Shown here: one piece after another, positions 49,932-58,273 of the stretch
How positions within the stretch are numbered: the stretch's first letter is position 1
How the letters are laid out: each line of letters begins with the position of its first letter
Notes under the pieces: model-generated
Databases searched by the model: none
Seen by the model: only the letters and a program-made list of their open reading frames with translations
Told to the model about the DNA's origin: nothing
Translations under genes and position numbers: made by a program
DNA from: a virus
IMG/VR virus record: IMGVR_UViG_3300025151_000019
Location: 31,640 to 95,639 of that record
Strand: one strand, 5' to 3'
DNA length: 64,000 nt

Positions 49932-49941
49932 ACCATATGGT
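49932..49941. promoter_or_regulatory. ACCATATGGT palindrome, copy 6
   Basis: TACCATATGGTTCGC in the 254-bp gap between the minus-strand genes at 49316-49768 and 50023-50283. Not immediately upstream of any gene start; a CTTTG lies further right at about 49961. May work with copy 5. Confidence 0.5.
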
Positions 49942-50002
49942 TCGCATAACGATACGAGCACTTTGTATTAGTGAGTGGGACAGAACCTTGTCTGCCCCTG
50001 AC

Positions 50003-50021
50003 GGATGATTATTCATCATCC
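50003..50021 (-). terminator. Hairpin after the 50023 gene
   Basis: GGATGAT/ATCATCC with a 5-base loop, starting 2 bases past the stop of the minus-strand gene; no clear U tract follows. Processing or termination signal. Confidence 0.5.
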
Positions 50022-50022
50022 A

Positions 50023-50283
50023 TCAGTATTCCACCCCCAACCGAACAATCTTGAATCCCTTGCGAGCGTTGAGAACATCATCCTGCATCTTGAGGAATTT
50101 CTCACGGTTCACCCCACGAACCGCCGAGGTCATTCGGACAGCATCATTCAATGCACGAATCACCAACATCTCAATGTGGCGGTCAATCACTTGACGGGCT
50201 TTTTCTTCGCTTCGGTAGGCAGTATGGGTGAAAAGCACCCATGCGTTTTCTTGGTTCTTCTTCATCACTATGAATTGGCTCAT
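50023..50283 (-). CDS. Hypothetical protein (86 residues)
   Basis: A small soluble protein: F-I-V-M-K-K-N-Q-E strand, then W-V-L-F-T-H-T, a basic helix (V-I-D-R-H-I-E-M-L-V-I-R), and a final strand. This alpha/beta order resembles a small regulatory or ssDNA-binding fold; family unknown. The ATG at 50283 has a CGGTGAATGAA site. Palindrome copy 7 lies 59 bases upstream, as for the 46408 gene. Confidence 0.6.
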   Translation of the reverse strand: MSQFIVMKKNQENAWVLFTHTAYRSEEKARQVIDRHIEMLVIRALNDAVRMTSAVRGVNREKFLKMQDDVLNARKGFKIVRLGVEY

Positions 50284-50341
50284 TTCATTCACCGAAGTTA
50301 TGTTGTTCAGTATAGGTATAGGGTAAAATCACAAAGTTATT

Positions 50342-50351
50342 ACCATATGGT
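50342..50351. promoter_or_regulatory. ACCATATGGT palindrome, copy 7
   Basis: In CAAAGTTATTACCATATGGTTCTACTTTG, with both boxes. 59 bases from the minus-strand start at 50283. The rest of the 295-bp gap to 50579 is AT-rich with no gene seen. Confidence 0.7.
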
Positions 50352-50578
50352 TCTACTTTGGAGGTTCCCAATTTTTTTCTAATTAAAAATAAAACTTCAC
50401 ATGGTAGCATGGTCAAAAGCCATCATAGTGAAAATCGCCAATCTTGCAGACCCTAACACCATACAATTTACCGTTTTGTGGAAATCAATTTGCATTATAG
50501 TGTAATTTTGCGGCTAAGCCAGGAATACATAGGCTTATATCTGTAATAACCACCTACTACATACAAGGAGATACTAAA

Positions 50579-50947
50579 ATGGTCTTCAACTTTTACATAA
50601 ACAGCCAGCCAGACGAAAAACCTAACCCCACCCTTGAGGAAATTATGAAAAGATTAGAAATTCACTTCGCAGACTGGGAAGACTTCTATCAATATTATAT
50701 GAAGACGGCCAAACCTCCAGAAAGGAATGTCAAAAAAATACAGCAGTTATTTGGAGATTTGCGAAACGACTTTGTTGAGATTATCACTGAATATAATACT
50801 AAAATTAACAAATTTGCAGACATACAAGAAATAGATTCCCCCAATACAGATGAATTTGATGAGGCTGTTATTGATTATTTACAGAATGCTGCTAAACAAT
50901 CACCAAAGAAACCTAAAGATAATAAAGATAATCACATGTATGGCTAA
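50579..50947 (+). CDS. Hypothetical protein (122 residues)
   Basis: A soluble helical protein with F-N-F-Y-I-N-S-Q at the start, an E-I-M-K-R-L-E-I-H-F-A-D-W-E-D-F helix and a Lys/Asp-rich tail. It lacks the N-terminal tag that marks the genes after it, so it marks the boundary. Good AAGGAGATACTAAA site; a TTATAT motif lies about 45 bases upstream. No family recognised. Confidence 0.6.
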   Translation: MVFNFYINSQPDEKPNPTLEEIMKRLEIHFADWEDFYQYYMKTAKPPERNVKKIQQLFGDLRNDFVEIITEYNTKINKFADIQEIDSPNTDEFDEAVIDYLQNAAKQSPKKPKDNKDNHMYG

Positions 50948-51033
50948 TTTTTATTCTGGAAATAGAATTATATTATAAAAAAAATTTTTGCTGATGCCAA
51001 AAAAATTTGCGGGCATTTTTTGAAAAAGCCTTG

Positions 51034-51049
51034 GGTATATATTTATACC
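51034..51049 (+). promoter_or_regulatory. Palindromic TATA-like promoter of the tagged gene run
   Basis: GGTATATATTTATACC, an imperfect palindrome containing a TATA box, about 46-60 bases upstream of the first tagged gene. The following genes are spaced as one transcription unit to the window end, so this probably is their main promoter. Confidence 0.5.
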
Positions 51050-51094
51050 TAAGTTGCATAGTGTTAATATAGTAAAATAAATATGGTTTATAAC

Positions 51095-51439
51095 ATGGGC
51101 TGGTTTAACCTATTGAAGAGTCCCAAAGGGTATTATTCTTCTGATTCGGAAAAGAGATATAATTACCACTTTAGAAAAATGAAAGAATTTAAGGATGATT
51201 ACAAAGAGTATTGGTATAAGTCCGACAAATGGGGAATATCAATGAAAAGGGTCTATGGTGGAAAATATGAATTTCATAAAAAAATGGCTGAAAAGGCAAG
51301 TAAAGGATTAACGACTCTCTATGAACCTGAGAATGGTTATGAGGAATATGAATCTGAAGAATATAAAAATGCAGAAAAGACTCAGCATCTTGCCTTTGAC
51401 CCATTTAATTTAAAAGACGAGCCATATGTTGAAGGTTGA
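51095..51439 (+). CDS. Tagged protein 1 (M-G-W-F-N-L-L-K)
   Basis: A 114-residue protein, first of 24 in a row with the tag M-x-W-x-x-[IL]-[LIV]-K. I start it at 51095 so that the tag is at the N-terminus; no ribosome binding site is seen. The rest is polar, with many Tyr, Lys and Glu (D-Y-K-E-Y-W-Y-K) and an acidic C-terminal part. Function unknown; proposed virion cargo because of the tag. Confidence 0.65.
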   Translation: MGWFNLLKSPKGYYSSDSEKRYNYHFRKMKEFKDDYKEYWYKSDKWGISMKRVYGGKYEFHKKMAEKASKGLTTLYEPENGYEEYESEEYKNAEKTQHLAFDPFNLKDEPYVEG

Positions 51440-51444
51440 TTATT

Positions 51445-51858
51445 ATGGGCTGGTTTGACTTATTGAAGCAGTTCACTTTAGAGCATAACAGGGAAAGATT
51501 GGCTCAATTAGAAAATCAGTTTAGAAATCCTAAAAAGGCAATTGGTTATTTACCTATTGTTTGGGCGGCAGGTATTGAGGATGAGGTTCGCAGTTTAGCA
51601 TCAAATTTAGATTTAGAGTATAAAATGTATGATGCTAAGGGTAGGCCAAGAAGAGAGGATGGTAATTCTTTTGGTAATGGTGGGCATTTTATGTGGAGGC
51701 CAGAAGATGTTGAGCAGGTCTTAGATAAAACGGAATTTCAAGATGTGCAAAGTTTAATTGATTTTATTGCATATAATTCCTATGTTAATAAGCCGTATAG
51801 AAGAGTTATTGATGGCTTATTTGGAACTCCTAATGTAGTCTTGGGGTGTGAAAGATGA
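51445..51858 (+). CDS. Tagged protein 2 (M-G-W-F-D-L-L-K)
   Basis: A 137-residue protein, tag at residues 1-8, then a helical segment and a mixed alpha/beta body with A-I-G-Y-L-P-I-V-W-A. The C-terminus has R-R-V-I-D-G-L-F-G-T-P, an element similar to A-V-I-D-G-L-F-W in tagged protein 3. Its stop overlaps the next start. Function unknown. Confidence 0.7.
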   Translation: MGWFDLLKQFTLEHNRERLAQLENQFRNPKKAIGYLPIVWAAGIEDEVRSLASNLDLEYKMYDAKGRPRREDGNSFGNGGHFMWRPEDVEQVLDKTEFQDVQSLIDFIAYNSYVNKPYRRVIDGLFGTPNVVLGCER

Positions 51859-52196
51859 GTTGGTTCGGTATATTGAAAATGTCCAAGTTTGAAAAGTTTG
51901 GGCAAGCCGCCGTTATTGATGGATTATTTTGGGACAGAATAAAATATACGGAAGATTTTCCTGAGGGTAGACCAGCAGATGAAGGTGATGGAAAAAAGGG
52001 ATATTATAGATTTTTTATTTATCAGGATGAAGTAGATTGGAAAACTAAAAAGGAAGAGCCTCCATTTATGGCACCAAGATTAAATGTGCCCTATGCTGAT
52101 ATATTTGTAAATAAAGAGGCAACCGATTTTAAATTTATTGCGGGTGATGAAGATTTTTACAATAGACTTAGAAATTTGTGGGATGGGGTAGAATGA
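51855..52196 (+). CDS. Tagged protein 3 (M-S-W-F-G-I-L-K)
   Basis: A 113-residue acidic protein with the tag, then A-V-I-D-G-L-F-W and a beta-rich middle (Y-Y-R-F-F-I-Y-Q-D-E-V). Lacks the second conserved block. ATGA-type overlaps on both sides. Function unknown. Confidence 0.7.
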   Translation: MSWFGILKMSKFEKFGQAAVIDGLFWDRIKYTEDFPEGRPADEGDGKKGYYRFFIYQDEVDWKTKKEEPPFMAPRLNVPYADIFVNKEATDFKFIAGDEDFYNRLRNLWDGVE

Positions 52197-52747
52197 GTTG
52201 GTTTGACTTATTAAAGAATATTCAAATCTCAAGTCAGAAGACTTCTTCTAAGGACTATGTGTTACCAGAAGAAGATGAAGAATGTAAAGAATGGTGGTTA
52301 AATCTGGAAGATATGTTAAATGCTCTTGCATCTAAACTTCACCCCGAAAATGGTGATAAAGCATTTTACTTTGACTTTGTTAGAAGTAAATCTGAAGATG
52401 AACTTTGTATTTTGAGAGATGATGTTACAAGAAGATGGAGTTTTTCATATTATTCAAAAGAAACATTATTGAGGAATGTATTTAGGTCTAATAAAAGTCA
52501 CTTTTGGATAAGTGCCTATGAAATAAGACCAGACTATACTTGCATAATATCTTTAAGCGTCAGTGGACCAGAAGACTATTATTCCGAAGAAATTTTATGG
52601 AAAGATTTAAACGAATACCCAGCCGATTACAGAACAGAGATTGATGCTATTGGTAAGCAATTAAAAACGGGAGGTCTATTACTATCATTTATGGACAAGA
52701 CTTCTGACATGGCGAGAGACATGGCGAGAGAGGAGGAAGAAAAATGA
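52193..52747 (+). CDS. Tagged two-cysteine module protein 4
   Basis: A 184-residue protein. Tag M-S-W-F-D-L-L-K, then the second conserved block (N-I-Q-I-S-S-Q-K-T-S-S-K-D-Y-V, ending L-P-E-E-D-E-E-C with C31), then W-W in the first module helix and a second conserved Cys in D-E-L-C. The rest is mixed alpha/beta. First of six single-module proteins in succession. Function unknown. Confidence 0.75.
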   Translation: MSWFDLLKNIQISSQKTSSKDYVLPEEDEECKEWWLNLEDMLNALASKLHPENGDKAFYFDFVRSKSEDELCILRDDVTRRWSFSYYSKETLLRNVFRSNKSHFWISAYEIRPDYTCIISLSVSGPEDYYSEEILWKDLNEYPADYRTEIDAIGKQLKTGGLLLSFMDKTSDMARDMAREEEEK

Positions 52748-53247
52748 AGTGGCAGGAAATTTTAAAAAATATTCAAATTAGTAGTCAAAGGACTTCATCA
52801 AAGGACTATGTTAAGCCTGATGAAAAGGAAGATTGCTTTCAGTATTTTTACGATTTAGTTAAAATATTAGATAAGAAATTTGAACTAAAAAGAACGATAT
52901 TTCCTGAAGACTATTGGTGTGAGTTATTTAAACAAGAATGGGTAATAGATACTAGGGCAGATGATACTTGGGCATATTTGGGGGATAACCCTGAAAGCCG
53001 AACCGAACTTGAATATGATATTGTGATAATAATGAGTAAGGACAAATTTAGATTAGGGGACGCATATGTTGATATTATATTTGGAGATGTGGGGGAAGGT
53101 CGTGAATTTGTGGTTAAAACCCCTACTGAGGATAGTGGATTTTGGCTTCGTAACTACCACCCTGAAATGCCTAATTTAAAATATGAAACTTCTGATAGAA
53201 TAGGTTCTATTATTGATGAAGTTAATAGACATGTGAGGGGCAAATAA
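52744..53247 (+). CDS. Tagged two-cysteine module protein 5
   Basis: A 167-residue protein: tag M-K-W-Q-E-I-L-K, second block N-I-Q-I-S-S-Q-R-T-S-S-K-D-Y-V-K-P-D-E, then E-D-C-F-Q-Y-F and D-Y-W-C. Beta-rich C-terminal half. Same layout as its neighbours, although the bodies differ in sequence. The conserved codons differ synonymously from those of its neighbours. Confidence 0.75.
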   Translation: MKWQEILKNIQISSQRTSSKDYVKPDEKEDCFQYFYDLVKILDKKFELKRTIFPEDYWCELFKQEWVIDTRADDTWAYLGDNPESRTELEYDIVIIMSKDKFRLGDAYVDIIFGDVGEGREFVVKTPTEDSGFWLRNYHPEMPNLKYETSDRIGSIIDEVNRHVRGK

Positions 53248-53864
53248 TGTGGCGAGATATTCTTAAAAATATACAGATTAGTGGACAGAGGACTTCCTCA
53301 AGAGATTATGTCCTACCTGATGAAGAAGACGATAGTTGTAAAGAAAGATTTTTTGAGATGATGGAGTTCATTGAAAATAATTGGGAAGGTTCGGTAGATA
53401 GTGATGATGAGGGTGTAGAAGAATGGCCTGAGGAGGTCTACTGTAAGGCTTTAGAATTTATCAATAAGCATACATTCCTATTTCACAATCCTATCCATGA
53501 AGGAAATCCTGAAACTAAATGGACTGACCTTTACAAATATGATAACGCCTTTTCCTTTTATGAGGACACGGGTTTTAAAAGTGATTATGAAGTGAATTTG
53601 GGAATGGGTTTTAAATTAAGATTAACTTATAGAATGGTGGCGTTAAGACCGAATGTAATTAATATTTTTTGTCAAGCAATTATGGGAAATATTAATTTTA
53701 TGTCCTTTGCATCATTTCAAATTTATGAAACATTTAATATTTCAGGTGATGAATTTTCGGCTTTGCTTAGTGAAGAACCGTATGATGATGGTGTGACCAT
53801 TGTTGGAATACCTAAGAATATTGACCCAAGTTATATCAAGAACAAGGATTGGAGGAATTTTTAA
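53247..53864 (+). CDS. Tagged two-cysteine module protein 6
   Basis: A 205-residue protein with tag M-W-R-D-I-L-K (one residue shorter than the others), second block N-I-Q-I-S-G-Q-R-T-S-S-R-D-Y-V, then D-S-C-K-E-R-F-F and E-V-Y-C-K-A. A hydrophobic beta-rich body near residues 110-180. The stop shares the last base A with the next ATG. Confidence 0.75.
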   Translation: MWRDILKNIQISGQRTSSRDYVLPDEEDDSCKERFFEMMEFIENNWEGSVDSDDEGVEEWPEEVYCKALEFINKHTFLFHNPIHEGNPETKWTDLYKYDNAFSFYEDTGFKSDYEVNLGMGFKLRLTYRMVALRPNVINIFCQAIMGNINFMSFASFQIYETFNISGDEFSALLSEEPYDDGVTIVGIPKNIDPSYIKNKDWRNF

Positions 53865-54457
53865 TGTGGCGTGATGTTCTCAAGAATATTCAAATTAGTT
53901 CTCAAAGAACGGGCAGCAAGAACTATGCAGAACCCGACGAAGAAGATGATTGTGTAAAAAGATTTTATGCAGTTATGGAAAAATTAAAAAATCTTCAAAT
54001 TGACGGCCTTGAAAAAGAGGAAACAGAATATGGGCAATTTTTCTTTTATGAAGATGGGAAAGAGTTTGAAGATTTTAAAAATATGGATATGCAAATTGCA
54101 GTTTATCCAGATGCTTTTGGTAATGTGCCCAATGAAATTTTTTGTCTTGCTATTGAGCAATATGAAAATACACCCATAGGAGGTCATAAATTTAAAAAAC
54201 ATGACACCTTTAGAATAATAACAGACAGAGGCAAAGTAGCATCAAGCACATCTAATTACATGACAAGTTATGATGAATTAGTATACTACATAATTATTGC
54301 TAAGGGAGACCATATTGATGATTCCCCTTATGAGGCAGCAAGTATTTTTGTCCGTATTAGAAAATATCGCAAAGGTAGGTATGGAGAAGATGGATTTGTA
54401 AATTTAGAGTTAGTTGATAAACTTAAAAATACAATAGATAAGGTGATGTTATTTTGA
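53864..54457 (+). CDS. Tagged two-cysteine module protein 7
   Basis: A 197-residue protein, tag M-W-R-D-V-L-K, second block N-I-Q-I-S-S-Q-R-T-G-S-K-N-Y-A-E-P-D-E, then D-D-C-V-K-R-F-Y and N-E-I-F-C-L-A-I. The ATG at 53864 puts the tag first; a start 15 bases earlier is possible. Function unknown. Confidence 0.75.
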   Translation: MWRDVLKNIQISSQRTGSKNYAEPDEEDDCVKRFYAVMEKLKNLQIDGLEKEETEYGQFFFYEDGKEFEDFKNMDMQIAVYPDAFGNVPNEIFCLAIEQYENTPIGGHKFKKHDTFRIITDRGKVASSTSNYMTSYDELVYYIIIAKGDHIDDSPYEAASIFVRIRKYRKGRYGEDGFVNLELVDKLKNTIDKVMLF

Positions 54458-54993
54458 AGTGGGAAGACATTCTTAAAAATATCCAAATTGCTGGTCAAAG
54501 AACCAGCAGTAAGGATTATGTAAAACCTGATGAGCCTGACGAATGTTTAACGAAGTTATTGAATCTATCAGATGAGTATCTTAAACTACAAAGAGTGATT
54601 AATTGGAGATATTACTTAGACACATATTGGAATACAGGTGATTTAGCCGTAACACAGGGTTTTAAAGACCCTATCATGGAAGAAACTTGGCCGAGCAAAT
54701 ATGGAATTAGCGAAGATATTCTTTGTTGGTGGGTTGAGAATTTAAAATTACCAGACCATAAATTACCAACTAATAGAGAAGAAAATTATATAGGATTTGC
54801 CACCAAAAAAGACGGCGAAGATAGGGCTTGGTTTTATGCAGACTTTTTTGAATATAAAAGTAAAGGTAAAAAATGTGTAAGGGTTAAAGTTAGATTAATT
54901 TACAAAACAGCCACACATTTTTATTCCGTCTTTAATATTACAGGGCCATCCTACGAAGAGGTTAGAGATTTTATAGCGGAGGCGGTATCATGA
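54454..54993 (+). CDS. Tagged two-cysteine module protein 8 (TTG start)
   Basis: A 179-residue protein, tag M-K-W-E-D-I-L-K, second block N-I-Q-I-A-G-Q-R-T-S-S-K-D-Y-V-K-P-D-E, then D-E-C-L-T-K-L-L and D-I-L-C-W-W. The start must be TTG: no ATG is in frame upstream and an AGGTGATG site lies 9 bases before. Overlaps the upstream stop. Confidence 0.75.
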   Translation: MKWEDILKNIQIAGQRTSSKDYVKPDEPDECLTKLLNLSDEYLKLQRVINWRYYLDTYWNTGDLAVTQGFKDPIMEETWPSKYGISEDILCWWVENLKLPDHKLPTNREENYIGFATKKDGEDRAWFYADFFEYKSKGKKCVRVKVRLIYKTATHFYSVFNITGPSYEEVRDFIAEAVS

Positions 54994-55544
54994 AATGGTT
55001 TCAAATACTAAAGAACATACAAATTGGTAGTCAAAAAACAGGTAGTAAGAATTATGTTAAGCCCGATGAACCTGAAGAGGATTGCTTTGAATGGTTTAAA
55101 CAGTTATATTACCTAATGCAAGGTGAAGAGATTATTGAGCCAGATATGGATATACAACCTTTTAGGGAATACACTAATGAAAAATTATGGTGTCCATTGA
55201 AAAAAGGTATTAAATTTTCAAGAACGACAATGATGAGACAGCCTGGAGTTCAGACTTTGAATTTTAAATCAACAGTATTATTATCGGGAGAAAAGGTTAC
55301 ATTCACTTTATGGGTAGATGTTCCCGAACCAAGTTCAAGATTCGGAGATGATAACTCCTACAATATGTATTTTTCATTGGACTCTACTGCACGAGAAAGA
55401 ATTGATGTAGAATTTTTCCAAATGGCTCAAACAAGAAAACCAACAAAATATGATTTGTATGGTGGAACCCGCAGAATACAGTTTGAGAATTATAAGAAAA
55501 TTGCTGTCAAGGTCGTGAATTATATGAAGGAGGCGATGGGATGA
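54990..55544 (+). CDS. Tagged two-cysteine module protein 9
   Basis: A 184-residue protein, tag M-K-W-F-Q-I-L-K, second block N-I-Q-I-G-S-Q-K-T-G-S-K-N-Y-V-K-P-D-E, then E-D-C-F-E-W-F and K-L-W-C-P-L. The body has a beta-rich T-F-T-L-W-V-D segment. ATGA overlaps on both sides. Function unknown. Confidence 0.75.
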   Translation: MKWFQILKNIQIGSQKTGSKNYVKPDEPEEDCFEWFKQLYYLMQGEEIIEPDMDIQPFREYTNEKLWCPLKKGIKFSRTTMMRQPGVQTLNFKSTVLLSGEKVTFTLWVDVPEPSSRFGDDNSYNMYFSLDSTARERIDVEFFQMAQTRKPTKYDLYGGTRRIQFENYKKIAVKVVNYMKEAMG

Positions 55545-57961
55545 ATTGGGAAGATATTTTGAAAAATATACAGATTAGTAGCCAAAGGACAGGAAGCCGT
55601 GAATATGTAAAGCCTGACGAAGATGAAGAAGTTCCAAATGTGGAACAGGAAGATGAAGATTGTCGTCAATGGTGGAAAGATTTAATGGATATGTGTGATA
55701 AACTATTAGATTATGTATCAGTTGCTAAATACAAAAGGTCGGGATATTTCAAAAATCCAGAATATATGGATAATGAACTATTATGTAAAGCAAAGGAAGT
55801 AATAATTGACCCATCAAAAGACCACAGACTTACGGGAAGATTTAGTTCTAAGCCAGATTGGTATAAATATGACTTTAGGGTAATAGCATTTGGTTCATTG
55901 CAAACATCTTTATCTTTTATTTTTAATACTAACGATGATAACACAATGAGGCCGCGACCTACTTTAACAATTAAGATGCTTATTGAAGGTGAACCAATTT
56001 ATGATAAGACTTCCTCTTTTAATTATGACCATCTCAGTTCGTGGATGGAAATTTCAACAGAGTATGTTATTGAAGAAATTAGTAGTCATATTGACACATC
56101 TAAATTGAGAGAATATATAGAAGAGGTTGATAGGTTATACATAGGATGGGCTAATTCACAAGATGAATTAAACAAGTCCACAATTCAAATTGGTTCACAA
56201 AAGACCTCAAGTAGAGATTATGTGAAGCCAGAAGAAGATGATGAAGATTGTTTTAAATGGTGGAATGGTCTATTTAAAATTATAAAAAGAATGATTTTAG
56301 AGGTGAATAGTGAGTATTCCTCCGACACTCTTGATAATATCAATTTTAAAAATTTAACTAATAAGTATTTATGCGAAAGAAAGGAAAAAATTCTTAAAAA
56401 TCCTCCTCAGTTTTATTTATTAGTAGCGGGATATTATAAATATATGAGTGAACCCGGAGACCCGCTTAATTTTTCTGCATCTGTTGATAAATTAACTCCC
56501 TCAATATTTTTTTATGTGAAATTACATGCACATGTAACTCCCATAAAAGAAGAAGTTTGGGTTCAACTTGAAGAAAATACAAAGGATATTAAGACCTATA
56601 CTCCAGCCGCAGCATTAGAATTAGTAAAGAAATTTCATACTGCTGAATTAGATTTAATGGATTATTTAAATATTGATGGTAACCCTTTAATGACAGCAGA
56701 ACTTATTGAAATTTATGACGATTACCTTAGAGAAACTTTTGATGTAAAGAAAAACATTCAAATTAGCGGACAAAGGACAAGTAGTAGGGACTATGTTAAA
56801 CCTGACGAAGATGATGAAGATTGTAGAGAATGGTGGAGAGAACTTCATAAAATTTTTAATAAAATGATTAGTGCTATTGATAGAAATGCTACACTTGTTA
56901 TTGATAATAAAGTTGAGAAAACGGACAACCAAATCTTATGCGAACTTAGAGATGCTATTCTTAAGATGGATGTAGAGCAAAATACAGCAGGCACATATGG
57001 AAGAAATTTTGTATATAGAAAGGAAGTCATTAAACCTTCTACTCGTGGTGATAAAGTTATCAATATGGGAAACGGAGGTTTAGGTATATATGGAAAAATG
57101 TTAGATACTAAACCCGGCCCTTATTCTGGCTCATACGCCACACGCTTAAACGATAAAATAAATTTCTATTCTTATTATGGCCCTGTGTTCAATCAAACTA
57201 CTTTATTTGATGCAAATGTTTCAATTTGGAACGATAGCATTCTATACGAATTAAACAGAATAAAGGAAAAAACAGGTGAAGGAAAATTGTATGCTTATAG
57301 TGTTGTTGAACCATTTTTGGAAGCAGAACTGGAACTTAAGAAACACATCAACGACCCCAACCCTGCACCATTTATTGCTTCAAAAATAATTGCTATTTAT
57401 GAAACCTACCTCAATTCGGATGTTAAGAAATCTATTACAGTTAGTTCCCAGAAAATATCAGGTAGGAACTATGTCAAACCAGAAGAACCAAATTGCTATG
57501 AGAAAGTTCAAAAAATTGCAGATAAAATTATGAAATTTACTTATCCTGATAAATTTAATATGGACAACCCAGTTAGGGAAAGTAAATATTCTAAATTCTA
57601 CATTAAGGATTATTATCAAGGAATGCCTGTTTCTGAAATAAATGAAAGTGACCGTTTATCTTTAGAAACACACTTTATTGAAAATTTAGATGAAGAAACT
57701 TGTTGTTTAATTTTAGAGACTATTGATAAATACAAAGGACAAAATTTTGTTGAAGCAGAAGTTTCCGCACCAATGGCTGATGGCGCAGAAAAGGGACTAT
57801 TTATTTATACTAAAGAAATTACTACCCAGACCTGTTGGATTCAGATATTTTTCTCGTCAGGGAAACATATCGCCGCCACATTATCTATAAAGTTAGACAT
57901 ACAAACATACATACACCCAAACACTATTATAGATATTGAAGACATATTTGAATCACGATAA
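55541..57961 (+). CDS. Tagged four-module protein (806 residues), polyprotein candidate
   Basis: Starts with the tag M-N-W-E-D-I-L-K and second block, then repeats the second block three more times: near residues 215 (I-Q-I-G-S-Q-K-T-S-S-R-D-Y-V), 406 (I-Q-I-S-G-Q-R-T-S-S-R-D-Y-V) and 632 (I-T-V-S-S-Q-K-I-S-G-R-N-Y-V). Each is followed by an acid-Cys pair (D-C or N-C) and, about 40-70 residues on, a second Cys. Module lengths (about 190-225) match the single-module neighbours. It looks like four such proteins fused. If the second block is a cleavage site it would release four chains. Function unknown. Confidence 0.78.
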   Translation: MNWEDILKNIQISSQRTGSREYVKPDEDEEVPNVEQEDEDCRQWWKDLMDMCDKLLDYVSVAKYKRSGYFKNPEYMDNELLCKAKEVIIDPSKDHRLTGRFSSKPDWYKYDFRVIAFGSLQTSLSFIFNTNDDNTMRPRPTLTIKMLIEGEPIYDKTSSFNYDHLSSWMEISTEYVIEEISSHIDTSKLREYIEEVDRLYIGWANSQDELNKSTIQIGSQKTSSRDYVKPEEDDEDCFKWWNGLFKIIKRMILEVNSEYSSDTLDNINFKNLTNKYLCERKEKILKNPPQFYLLVAGYYKYMSEPGDPLNFSASVDKLTPSIFFYVKLHAHVTPIKEEVWVQLEENTKDIKTYTPAAALELVKKFHTAELDLMDYLNIDGNPLMTAELIEIYDDYLRETFDVKKNIQISGQRTSSRDYVKPDEDDEDCREWWRELHKIFNKMISAIDRNATLVIDNKVEKTDNQILCELRDAILKMDVEQNTAGTYGRNFVYRKEVIKPSTRGDKVINMGNGGLGIYGKMLDTKPGPYSGSYATRLNDKINFYSYYGPVFNQTTLFDANVSIWNDSILYELNRIKEKTGEGKLYAYSVVEPFLEAELELKKHINDPNPAPFIASKIIAIYETYLNSDVKKSITVSSQKISGRNYVKPEEPNCYEKVQKIADKIMKFTYPDKFNMDNPVRESKYSKFYIKDYYQGMPVSEINESDRLSLETHFIENLDEETCCLILETIDKYKGQNFVEAEVSAPMADGAEKGLFIYTKEITTQTCWIQIFFSSGKHIAATLSIKLDIQTYIHPNTIIDIEDIFESR

Positions 57962-57999
57962 GATTATATAATAGTTAAATAAATAATGAGGTGAGCAAC

Positions 58000-58272
58000 A
58001 TGAGTTGGCGAGATATTTTAAAATCTAATTGCACCGAAAAAATGGGATGCCGTTGTGAAGAATGTGCAAAGAAAGCAGAACTTTCTCCTAAGCAAAAGAA
58101 AATCGCTGAAGCGGCAGAACCTAAAGATAAAATTACAGGTGAGGATTTTAAAGAACTAAAGAAGAAGGCTAAGGTCAAGTGTCCTAAGTGTAAGGGAAAG
58201 GGTTGCGACCATTGTAAAAATACAGGCTATCACGAAGTAAGAAGTAGAGGCGCATTTACGGACAGGGATTAA
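58000..58272 (+). CDS. Tagged small zinc protein 11
   Basis: A 90-residue protein, tag M-S-W-R-D-I-L-K, then C-R-C-E-E-C and, near the end, C-P-K-C-K-G-K-G-C-D-H-C-K-N-T-G, a DnaJ-like C-x2-C-x-G-x-G pattern with a basic, Lys-rich middle. A good GAGGTGAGCAAC site. Likely zinc-stabilised and nucleic-acid-binding. Confidence 0.75.
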   Translation: MSWRDILKSNCTEKMGCRCEECAKKAELSPKQKKIAEAAEPKDKITGEDFKELKKKAKVKCPKCKGKGCDHCKNTGYHEVRSRGAFTDRD

Positions 58273-58273
58273 A

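Noticed and set aside
45593-50578. CRISPR array in the repeat-rich control region
   Set aside because: Repeats are 8-12 bases long, irregularly spaced and in both orientations, with no unique spacers of even length and no cas genes.
51083-51094. Earlier start (M-V-Y-N) for the first tagged gene
   Set aside because: It would place the tag 4 residues inside the protein, unlike the other genes. No ribosome binding site supports either start, so the shared tag position decides.
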